Shown here: positions 1 to 9,332 of the stretch, one piece after another
How the letters are laid out: every line of letters begins with the position of its first letter
Position numbering within the stretch: position 1 is the stretch's first letter
From: Gryganskiella cystojenkinii
Lineage: Eukaryota > Mortierellomycota > Mortierellomycetes > Mortierellales > Mortierellaceae
Assembly: GCA_015852425.1 (NCBI GenBank)
Contig: JAAAIG010000539.1
Span: 2,688-26,879 of the forward strand
Direction: 5' to 3'
DNA: 24,192 bases
Position numbers and translations under genes: made by a program
Notes under the pieces: generated by a model
Told to the model about the DNA's origin: nothing
The model's database searches: none
What the model saw: only the letters and a program-made list of their open reading frames with translations

Positions 1-376
1 GGTGTCGCAGCTCAAGGACGACGCGGTGGTTGTCTGTGATGTGTTTTTTGATTCGCAAATTGATTTTGATGACTGAGTGTGATCTGTAAACAGGAAGGAA
101 GACAGAGTCCACAGGGAAGGAGCAAAGAGTTGTCGGGTTTATGTCTGCAATGAGAGGAAGAAAGAAAATGTTCTCTTTCTGAGGAGAGTCGAATGAGGGG
201 GTCAAAGGAAAATACAATCGAATACAAAAGACGCGTTTAAAAGAGCAGTCACTCGCTGGACTGACACTTTCCATTTTCAGTCGCAAATTGATCCCTTTCT
301 TTCTGCTCTCACAACACGAACACACACTGCTAATTCCATTCCATTCATTCAATCAAAGAGACTGCGAGCAATCGAT
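1..376. promoter_or_regulatory. Upstream region of SLX4-like gene; neighbour at left edge unresolved
   Basis: No gene can be called here. The - strand from about 200 down to 70 is pyrimidine-rich, like fungal leaders, so a divergent gene may start beyond the left edge. Alternatively, 2-76 on the + strand reads open for 24 codons to a TGA and could be the tail of a gene ending here. The 11-mer CGCAAATTGAT occurs at 54-64 and again at 282-292. A branch-like CTGAC followed by TTTTCAG at about 261-280 could be a 5' UTR intron acceptor, but I see no convincing donor. Confidence 0.35.
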
Positions 377-3300
377 ATGCATCCGAGTCAAGGAGGACGG
401 GATATTATCGAGGAGGACAACAACGACGACGACGACTTTCTTCCTTCCACGCCCCGCTCCATCTCTCGTGTCAGAAACGACCGTCCGTCTCTGAAGAGAC
501 CAGGACCAAGGCCTGTGAAACCGCTTTTGACTTCAAGCGCCACCATTCCTTCTTCATTCGCACCATCAACGAAACAGTCATCACCCGAACCAGGACCACT
601 ACCTTCTTCTTTGTCAACCCAAGGACCCACTGCCGCCATGCCCACAAGCACATCCTCCTCAACAAAAAACTCTTTTCAGCGGACCGGATCAGCATTGTCC
701 CTAAAAAGAACTTCTTCAACCCCTAATCTCACCAAAAAGACTCTTGTCACCGATCCTATCCAACCAGTTCAATTAGAGACTGCCATACCCTCCACCGGTA
801 CATCCTTGTCTTCAACAGAAACAGCACTGACAATCGCCAAGGAATCTACAACACTGCCAAAATCTTCGTCTTTGTCGTCAGCATCCTTATCATCAAATAA
901 TATTACAAAACAGCAACAACCAAAACCAAGACCAAAGATGCCCCGGAAATCAAGGTCCTCTCCAAACTCGTCGAAACCGACTGCCGCAGATACAGTGACC
1001 CGTCAACAAGTCATCTCTTTGACCGATACCCCCGACGACAACTTTTCCTCCGACGCCATTATCTCGACCATCCATGTCTCTTCCTCCACAGTCGCAGGAC
1101 AGGATCGAATGAACAAACTTCAACGATTCCACGACGATCAAGTCGATGACGACCTTCAACTCGCCCTCGCCATCTCTCGATCTGTTGAGCTCTCAGAGAA
1201 CAGATCCAGGGCTGGATCACCCATGACAGATCTAACCGCCGGAGGAACATTAACAACGTTTTGGTCTATAGCCCCCGCTTCCTCTAGCGGTGGTGGTCGC
1301 AAGTCTACCACGGGCATGACCAGAGGAAAACGGAAACGGGACAAGAATGAAACGACAGTCTTGCCTGTCGCGGCTGTCCAAGAGCTCATTCAAGCAAACG
1401 TCAGTGCACTCCTCTTTCCAGAACCTTCAAATCAATTTCGTCGATATGGCATAGGCGAAGACTCTGAAGGAGCCCAACAATTCACCACAAAGACACCACC
1501 CTGGCGACCATCGCGCTTTACAGGAACAACCAAACAGGATCTGGAAATCAGTCTGTCACAGTCCTCAGAACCGGATCTTTCAATCCCTTCATCATCCAAA
1601 CCAGAAACCTCACTCTGGGATCTGTCTCGCTTCAAGGATGAAGAGCAAGATCAAGGCGACGACGATGACGCACAAGGGATTGACAGGCTGGACCTATCAG
1701 AGGATGCCGCCGATCTTGCCACAAAAAATAACCCTCAAGAACAGGCACTGGTTGCCACTGGAAGAAGGGACCCATCACCGGTCATGGTCCGAGAGCAGTA
1801 CGTGACCCGGTTCATGGCCCAATATATCCATCGAGACAACAAGAATACCCGGTCTTCACAACACAACTCGCCTACAGGAAACGACTCACCGAGCCCTGAT
1901 ATCGCAACCACAAACAAGGAGACGGATTCACAACCAAACACGGATGGTTCTTCCTCTAATCAACCAAAGGTCACCAGTGCCGACAACATCCATGACAAGG
2001 TAACCATAGACCTCACCCAATAAACCGTCACCGGATATCTCTCACTTATTACGCAGATACGAGACCTGCACCTGTACTCTTTTTTGTTGTTAACGCCAGT
2101 GCCTCTATTGCCATGTTTGATCCAGAAACACTTGTTCTCATCCCCAATTTGGTCCGCCGCGGATTCTCGCAGGATTTCGTTCAAGGATCAGACAGATGCT
2201 CTGGAAAGAGATTTTGCCTTGTCGTTGAAGAAGGAAATCATGAACCATCTTGGTGAGCTGGAGCAGACTATTCAACAAGCCAAAGAGGCCGCTTACGATA
2301 AGGTACCGTTACCTAATCTCAAGGAGACTTGCGTCGTGCCGTACCTTGTCGATAACAATACCTGATACTAAGAAGTGTTTATTTCGCCTGGTCATAGATC
2401 CTGGAATCGCTGAAAAGGCACCCAATCACAACTGGACTCGGATCTCTTGAACAGGAGGATCACGTTACGGCTGAAGAGGAAGAGGACTACAGTGACAACA
2501 TAAACGACAATCCGTATAGTTTCAGTCAAGACCCTCAGTACATGACCGGGTACCAGCAACCTCCATCACCTTTACTACGTTACACCAAAAAGATAAAGTC
2601 ATCAGAACCAGAAGAGATTGGACCGATCGTGGATTTATCCTCCCAAGACCCTCCAAATCCCAATCTTGCACGCTCACCGTCAGCTTCACCTACGGTCCCG
2701 CATGGTCGAGTCTCTATCGGCGGCTTCGAGATTCCGGACGATGTCTATGAGCCTGATTCATATGAGGACTATAACGCTGGATTTATGGACAGTGACCTCT
2801 ATTATCCTCTAGAAGAGCAAGGAGGCCAATCGTCCAACTCGCATGTTCACGAGCAAGGCAGCATAAAGGGCACTGTTCTCGGTACTAAGGACGGAGAAGT
2901 TCCTGGGGCGGAAGATCAGACTGTGATTGCCATTCTCTCGTCACCCGACATTTCCTTCACAGCAGGATCTCAGAGCCACTACAACAACACTATGATTACC
3001 GAGGCGGCCTCTCGGTCAGGGCGCGTCAGTCCTGTGGACCTGGATATGTTTCCGAGCTCGATCGATTCAGGTCTCAGCAGCCAGCAAACACGCTCTCAAC
3101 AGATGCCGCATCAGGATTCTTCGCCAAGCTTCTCGTCACCCGGAATATTACCTCCGCCTTTGGATTTCGAGAAGCTTGGGTATCATGTTGCAGTTACGCC
3201 TATTTCCAAAGTGAATGAGCCAGCAACAGCCACAACAGAAACAGCAACCAAACCTTCCGACGAAATCGCATTTTCGTCGTCAACTTCCCCCTGGGCTGGA

Positions 3301-5629
3301 TCTACGACTCCGAAACGAGCCGGCGGCAAGACTAGGACTGTTTTCTTTCAGGATGATGAGTTTGAGCTCGATCAGAGTCAGGAGCAACTTCATCGAGGTT
3401 TCCAGTCGGACGGATCTTCGGGTGACGAGACACCGCCGCGTCTACCCACGATCCCAAGACTTATAGAGGGTACATTTACTCCGCGGTCTCGAACGACTCT
3501 CTCGACACCTCAACATCATTCGAAGAGTACACTCCCGCCTTCAACAACGCTTCGACATGGTTCAAGACCACAAACCAACCCATTGTACGGATTGCCATTG
3601 CGTAAAGAGTATACCCAACCTTCGCCACCTGCTGCTGCTGGAGGTAGCCGACAACATGTTTCAGCAGCAGCAGAGGTTAGTGCGTCTACATCAACGGCCC
3701 CTGACGAGGAGGATGGCTATGTCAGTGCTGTTCTAAACGATGAGGGCGACGAGGACGACGACGAGGACGACGTTCGAGGAGGAGTACCTGCAACAGCACT
3801 CTCACAACGATTAGACATGGAAATCTCACCTTCTCTCATGGCAGTAGTTGCGGCGGCACGGGCAGCGGCGTTAACACCAAAAAGGGGGAGAGGAGGTCGA
3901 CCCAAGAGTACGAATGCTGCTGCTGCTGCTCCAGCTGCAACCCTTACTGAGGGCGATGCAGCCGCCGCCTCCAATCCCGGAACTCCGATACAGCCTGCTG
4001 GAGACAGTAACGAGACCACGGCGCCAGGGACCCCATCCGCAGATGACGCACAGCCGCCAGAGCAGCAATTACAACAGCAAACAGGCAAGAAAAAGACCAG
4101 GACAGCTTTGAGAGCCGAGGCTTTGCAAGCCGAAGCTGCGAGGGCTGTGGCGAATCTCAAATCACAGAAGCAAATGCCGGACTATAACGCGATGTCGTTG
4201 GCACGGTTAAAAGTCTTGACCATGACGTTTGGTATCAAGGCCAAAAACAAAAAGGTTGCGGTCGAGCAGTTGATGGCCCTTTGGGAGAAGTTGAACCCAG
4301 AGGGTGAGCGCGGCAATGAAGATGCCGATGGAGGCGATACGCTTGCTGAAAATACGGGTGCTGCCATCACAACGACCACAACAGCGAGTTCTAGGTCCGA
4401 TTCAACATCGAGGTCGGCTTCTGGTTCGAACAGTAGCTCGAGGTCCAGTTCTGAGGATGCGGCAGGTATTCAAGTCCTTGTTGGAAACAGGCGCGGTCAA
4501 GTCGTCAATAACAAAGACGTTGAAGAAGATGAGGAGGAGGAGGAGGAAGAAGAGAAGCTCATACGCAGTCGTAGAGGCATGGCCGCTCCAGTCGATACAA
4601 GGGATAGACAAGCATCCCGCTCCACTGCTGTCGTTCTGGCTGATGATACGAGTATGGGACTGGATGCAACTGTAACGAACACAACAGACTTTCGCCATGA
4701 CAGCAACAGCGATCATGATAACATGACAGTCGAGGACTTTGACCAAGAAAAGTATAATCAAATCCAGGACGATCATTACTACTACCCTGATCCATGGGAA
4801 GACGAGGTACACAACAATCATATGTACATGTCTGAAAATCGAGTCCGGTCTCCATCGCTCTCGCCTCTACGACCACGGTCTTTTTCACCTCCTCCACCTG
4901 TTGCTACGTCCACTGCTGAGTCTGTTCAGAAGCCTACTGGATCGTCGTTGTCATCAACTTCAATATATCGGGTTGAAAGAGATAGCAGAGTGCAAGACCC
5001 AAATATGACAACCCTTGGCGATTCTGGCTCGTCTTCGCGGTCAGGCGGCAAGAGCGTGACATCTATAGTCGAAAAGTATACCCTCGACGAGGACAATGAT
5101 GATGATGACGAAGAAGACGAGTTCTCGGAGCCAATGTCTCAAGATGTCGATGTTTTGAGCGACGACGACGAAGATCAAGGAGGAGATGAGGACGACGTAG
5201 GCAGTGAAGATGAAGGTGATGCTCCATCAGAGAACGTCGTTACGCCTGCAAGTCTCGAACGTCAACTGGCTGATTTTCTGAGCAATACTCCTCACATTCG
5301 GCGGCAGTACTTGACCTATAAGGTATGCACCAGCAATGTTCTCTGCGTGTTTTGATTGTCATCAGAGATCCGAGTTACTCTTTAGCTAACCCACACCGTC
5401 ATCCCTTGTCTTCTTTTTTTTGTATGGTTAGCCTCTAGACCTCGAAAAGCTCTGGGAAGAATGCCAGGCGGCTCAAATTATCTGTAAGCGAGAACAGATC
5501 CGACAGTTTCTGGATAAACAAGGGATCATTTGTTTTGTCCCTGCCCATTCCAGTCTCAGCAGTTGGCGAAAGACGCGAACGACTAGTCGTGCTAAAAAGA
5601 CTAATAAGCGGAAGCGTGTGTCGAAATAA
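377..5629 (+). CDS. SLX4: SLX4-like structure-specific endonuclease scaffold subunit (four exons, 1663 aa)
   Basis: SLX4 is the nuclear scaffold that activates the GIY-YIG nuclease SLX1, and in many species recruits XPF and MUS81 nucleases, to cut branched DNA in repair and recombination. Proposed exons are 377-1999, 2057-2302, 2398-5322 and 5432-5629. All junctions are GT-AG and phase 0, and they join into one frame. Most of the protein is disordered, with Ser/Thr/Pro-rich and acidic runs. Residues 1216-1257 (from MPDYNAMSLARLK) form a SAP-like helix pair of the kind found in SLX4. Residues 1575-1663 match the SLX4 C-terminal domain that binds SLX1; it is split by intron 3 after YLTYK and resumes at PLDLEKLW, with FLDKQGIICF near the end and a basic tail. 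Residues 257-274 resemble a ubiquitin-interacting motif. The start is the first ATG of the open frame. It is longer than usual fungal SLX4 proteins because of low-complexity sequence. Family call is fairly sure; small exon 2 is less so. Confidence 0.82.
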
Positions 5630-5630
5630 A
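5625..5630 (+). terminator. Possible polyadenylation signal overlapping SLX4 stop
   Basis: AATAAA overlaps the TAA stop at 5627-5629. More A-rich candidates lie at about 5840-5855. The 231-bp gap to the MIC60 stop is shared by two converging genes, so their 3' UTRs probably abut or overlap. Confidence 0.35.
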
Positions 5631-5860
5631 AACACGACGTACAATCGGGATTGGGTGCAATCGATGCACTTGTTTCGTTTTCATGACAGTCGTAAAAAAT
5701 TTAACAAGTTTTTTCTTTGTCATATTTTTGTGTTGTCTCTAATGTAAAAAGTGTGACAATGTAGAAAAGGTGGGGTGATGAAGAGAGCAGGGAGTGGGGG
5801 AGTTTTTTTTGTACGGGCAATGGATGGGAGGAAAGGAAAAAAATATAATAAAAATGCAGT

Positions 5861-8049
5861 TTATGCGAGGGTCAAGCTGACAAGGTTGGCATGGGTATTG
5901 ATGACCTATTATGAAGAGGATCGAAAAAAATGAAAAAAGGGTTGATGGTATCAGTGTTAGCTACTGCACAAGATATCAATAAAAACAAAAAAAAAACAAA
6001 AAATGAAATCAAGAATAAAGTACAAAGATACTTACGTCAATGGCTTGTCCAACCTCGACTCTCCTACGAGCAGCAACGATCCAGTCCTTGGCCAAACGCT
6101 TGGACCAACCCTTGAGCTGGTTCAATTCACGAACAGCCTGTTCGAGATCTGACTCGAGCAAGTAATATTCAGTACGGGCCAAGATCGCCTCGACATCGTT
6201 ACCGGGGACGTTACCGTGCTTCTTGAACATCAACTTGGACAAGACCACACTCATACCATGGGCCAAGACACCGCCGTTCTCAGGAACCAAACTGGCCTGA
6301 CGGACTTTGTCCGCAACATATTCAAATCGATCCATCAACTCGGGAACGGAATCAACGCCCTCGGCAGCAACAGACTCGGGAACCGAGGCGAGGACAGCCT
6401 TGAGAACCTCGGCATCCTTCTCCTCCTCTGCCAAACGCTTAAGACGAGCCAACTCGCGATCAAAGGGACGACGCTCTCCGGCGAGATAAGTCTTCTCCAA
6501 GGCCTTGAGTCCACACCAGAGCTGATGTGTACGCGCAGACTGATCCAAGAACTCGGCGTTATCGGCGCCCTGGCGCTCCAAGGTCTTCAATCGCAAGTTG
6601 ATCTGATCCAAACGGGCCAGACGACCGCCACGCTCGTTCTCGACACGGGCACGGACCTCGCGAGCCCAACGACGCTGCATCTCCATGGCATAGTTTTGCA
6701 ACTCTTGCTTTTGTTCCTGACGCAAGTTCTCTTGTTGAATCTCGAGTTCTCTCAAGATCGCTTCCCGCTTCTCCAACTCGTAGGTCTCGGCGAGCTCCTT
6801 CTTCAACTGAGAGACATGACCCTCATGATCCTGCTCCTTTTCACTGACGAGCTTGTTGTACTTTTCGGTCAACTCGGCCATGACCGTCGCGGCCTGGGCC
6901 TCACCCTCGACCTTCAAGGCCTCGACGCGCTCGCTCAGGTGCTTGAGTTCCTCGTTGGCCTTCTCAAAGACCTGGTGACCCTGCTCGGGGATACCAGACT
7001 CGTTCAAGATCGCAACCAATTGGGTCAAGGTCTTGTTAAGATCCGCCATGACGGGCTCTTCTGACTCGATGGGCGCAACCTGGATCAGCTTTTTGGGAGG
7101 CTCAGGAGCCTTCTCGACAGCCTTCTCGATCTTTTCCTTGATCTCGACTGCCTTCTCCTGGGTCTTGTCCTTGATTTCGACAGCCTTCTCCTTTACCTGC
7201 TCCACCTTCTCGGCAACCTTGGACTCGACCTTGGCAGCGGTCGCCTTCACCTTTTCAGCAGTTGTCTTGGGAGCCGATCCGGGAGCAGCAGCGCCGAGGA
7301 AGGCAGGTGCAGGCACTTCCGAGGGGACGTACTCTGAACGAACAGCAGGCACAGCAGGGCGAGGCTGTTCCAATTCCTGAACCTTCTTGGCGAGCTTTTC
7401 AGCGGCAGCGTTCGCAGCAGGGGTAGTCTCCTTCTTTACGGGGGCAGGGGTGGTGGTGCCGTTGATGAGATCGGAAGCCTGTCTGTACGCGGTCTTTGAC
7501 AAGTCGACGACCTTTTCCGAGGCCTGGGTCGCGGTGGTGATGACCTTTTCGAGATCCTCATTGTCCTTGATCTGTTCCAGTCTGTCCAACGAGTGAGCGA
7601 AATGAGGAATGTTGTTCTCGAGCAAGGAACGGAACTCGGGGTCGTCAAAGGAGTGCTTGACGACACCGGCGACACCGGCACCGATGAGCGTCAAGGTGAT
7701 GAGGGCCTTGGTCCTGAAACGGAGTCCAGATTTTTTAGCAACGGTCGTCTCGGCGACAGTCTTTTTGGCGTCGGTAGTGTTGAATCTCTGTGTGTGGGTG
7801 GGTGGTGTGTGTTTTTGTTGTCAGGGATAGAGATTTTTGTTGTTTTTGGGTGTGATAATGGATAGGATATGTTAATACAGAGTTGAATAAAAAAAAAAAA
7901 AAGTTGGTCGTGATCTTTTGATCCACCAAAAAAAGAAGAGATTATGCATGTACCTGAGCCAAAGCACGGTATTGGCTGGCACGGAGTGTCGAGGCAGCCA
8001 TGGCCGTGTGCTTTGAGCCAGCAACGGCTAATCTGTTGACGTTCATCAT
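5861..8049 (-). CDS. MIC60: MICOS complex subunit MIC60 (mitofilin), three exons, 630 aa
   Basis: MIC60 is the core inner-membrane subunit of the MICOS complex, which holds crista junctions and contacts the outer membrane. Exons on the - strand are 8049-7954, 7787-6036 and 5905-5861, with GT-AG junctions in phase 0. The start is the first of two adjacent ATGs (8049). Residues 1-32 form a basic, Arg/Ser/Ala-rich mitochondrial presequence, and residues 60-76 (ALITLTLIGAGVAGVV) are the transmembrane segment. A linker rich in Lys, Glu and Ala follows, with repeated KAVEIK[DE]K units, then a long coiled coil. The C-terminal mitofilin signature is seen in GWSKRLAKDWIVAARR and VEVGQAID. The last exon of only 45 nt supplies VINTHANLVSLTLA, which completes the usual mitofilin end. 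Length fits the family. It converges with the SLX4-like gene and diverges from the small secreted-protein gene. Confidence 0.94.
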
Positions 8050-8069
8050 ATTATAAAGGGACTGTGTCT

Positions 8070-8191
8070 CTATAGAGAGTATGGTTGAGGAATAAGCGTC
8101 AGTTTTTGATTTATATGTCGTGTTTGTCTGGTTGAATGATCAGAATGTGATCTGGGGAGTGAGTCTCGGGTGTCGGGATCCTTGTTCGTAC
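8070..8191 (-). other. Probable 5' UTR intron of MIC60
   Basis: Read on the - strand, CAG|GTACGA gives a donor at 8191. A CTGAC branch-like site and a pyrimidine-rich stretch precede CTCTATAG at 8070 (a CACAG at 8062-8066 is an alternative acceptor). The start codon lies 20 nt downstream. It would place transcription start near 8200-8310. Inferred only from splice signals. Confidence 0.45.
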
Positions 8192-8212
8192 CTGAGAAAC
8201 GAGTCCGATCAC

Positions 8213-8268
8213 AGGGAGGAGAGAGGGAAGGGGAGAGGGGGGAGGAGAGAGAGAGAGAAGAAGAAGAA
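8213..8268. repeat. 56-nt uninterrupted purine tract (pyrimidine on the MIC60 strand)
   Basis: All bases from 8213 to 8268 on the + strand are A or G, mostly GA/GGA/GAA steps. On the MIC60 coding strand this is a CT-rich tract just upstream of the proposed 5' UTR intron, the usual place for pyrimidine-rich promoter or leader sequence in fungi. Confidence 0.7.
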
Positions 8269-8466
8269 TAAGGACAATGAATGAGAGAGTCTCCTTTACA
8301 ACTTTTGTCCAAAGTCGAAAAGAGAATTTGAATGAGAGTGATAAAAAGAGGACGACCTTTTCTTCATTCGATCATTCAGACCTCATTTACGATCCCGACT
8401 CCTTCGGGGAAACACTTCGAGGATAAAGAAGGGGGACAGAGCCGTTGAGAACAAAAAAAAAAACGA

Positions 8467-8518
8467 GTGACGTCACCCGTCTATCAAATCACGTGATTTG
8501 ATAAATTACGCGACGTCG
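8467..8518. promoter_or_regulatory. Palindrome cluster in a probable bidirectional promoter
   Basis: Three perfect palindromes lie within 52 bp: GTGACGTCAC (8467-8476), a 22-bp palindrome at 8482-8503 centred on TCACGTGA, and CGACGTCG (8511-8518). TGACGTCA is the known site class of CREB/ATF-type bZIP factors, and CACGTG that of bHLH factors such as Cbf1/USF. The cluster lies about 430 bp upstream of both the MIC60 and the secreted-protein start codons, so it could serve either. Sequence is certain; function is inferred. Confidence 0.6.
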
Positions 8519-8821
8519 ATGGTTCGGACATGGAGACGATACCTTAGTTTGACAACACTTCGTTCCCTCCTGTTTGTTCTCATTTCAGTCTGAACTGATT
8601 TTTAGGTGGCCCTGATTTCGCCTGCCCTCGTTTTTATTTTCTTCTTTTTTTGTTCTACTTCTCTCATCCTCAAGCGTTTACTTTTCTCCTTACTTTTCTC
8701 TAAAATATTTTCATTTACTGTACCGACACCAACCGGCGAGTTTTCTTGCGAGAATTATACCTGACGATTACCCACTGACCTCCATCAAATACCACTCAAA
8801 TCTCGCCGTACCAGAACCTTG

Positions 8822-8921
8822 GTAAGGAGAGGAAAAGTAATTGAGCTTGTAATGCCGACTTGGGCGATCTTTTAGTCCTAGCTAACTGTTCTATTGTGAT
8901 ACGGCCATGCCCCATCAACAG
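8822..8921 (+). other. Probable 5' UTR intron of the secreted-protein gene
   Basis: A strong donor (TTG|GTAAGG at 8822), a CTAAC branch site near 8880 and the acceptor CAACAG ending at 8921 define a 100-nt intron ending 15 nt before the start codon. TAA directly precedes the ATG in frame, so the upstream exon is not coding for this protein. Confidence 0.55.
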
Positions 8922-8936
8922 ATTCATCGAGATTAA

Positions 8937-9239
8937 ATGAAAATCACAAGTCTCTCCGTTCTCTCGTGGATGGTAGTGGTCGCCACAGTATCGGCGGCCG
9001 AACTACCATGTTTCTTAAAACGCAATCCTGAACTCTTTAAACTCGTTTGTCCCCGAGTCCTGTGCGATTGCCCTTGCACGATCCCAGGGACAAAGACCGA
9101 GACGAGCTTGATTCCGTTCTATGCCAAGTTCTTGCCCTCGTTTTGCCCGCCAAATGTCCAGAACCCTGCCATTCGATGTAAATGTCCTGCTGGCACAGAG
9201 GAATGTCAACCCCCTAGCGAGTATGCTGGTTGCGACTAA
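8937..9239 (+). CDS. Small secreted cysteine-rich protein (100 aa)
   Basis: I do not recognise the family. Residues 1-21 are a clear signal peptide: Lys2, a hydrophobic core (LSVLSWMVVVATVS) and an AXA-type end (SAA), with cleavage likely after Ala20 or Ala21. The mature part of about 80 residues has ten cysteines (25, 38, 43, 45, 47, 70, 81, 83, 90, 99), an even number that would allow five disulfide bonds. They include a tight CDCPC group and a CKC pair. No transmembrane helix follows and there is no GPI-type tail. The in-frame TAA right before the ATG fixes the start. Such proteins in fungi include effectors, antimicrobial peptides and wall proteins; the sequence does not say which. A 5' UTR intron and a downstream AATAAA support a real gene. 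Confidence 0.75.
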   Translation: MKITSLSVLSWMVVVATVSAAELPCFLKRNPELFKLVCPRVLCDCPCTIPGTKTETSLIPFYAKFLPSFCPPNVQNPAIRCKCPAGTEECQPPSEYAGCD

Positions 9240-9326
9240 ACCCGGATACCTCGAGCACTCGGGTCTTTGACGTGGTGCTGTACCCTACACAGTTTTTTTT
9301 TCTGTCGCACTCCAGATGTCCTTTGA

Positions 9327-9332
9327 AATAAA
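9327..9332 (+). terminator. Polyadenylation signal of the secreted-protein gene
   Basis: AATAAA lies 88 nt after the stop codon at 9237-9239, at a usual distance for a fungal 3' UTR. Confidence 0.5.

Noticed and set aside
2..76. Tail of a + strand gene at the left edge
   Set aside because: Only 24 codons are visible and other frames are also open; the pyrimidine-rich opposite strand suggests a divergent promoter instead.
3717..4160. 147-codon - strand open frame inside the SLX4-like gene
   Set aside because: Ala/Ser-rich product opposite low-complexity Ala/Asp/Ser codons of SLX4; no independent signal.
6216..7064. 282-codon + strand open frame opposite MIC60
   Set aside because: It lies antisense to the MIC60 coiled coil. 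The Leu/Gln-rich translation is the expected mirror of a Lys/Glu/Ala-rich coding strand, and MIC60 itself is certain.
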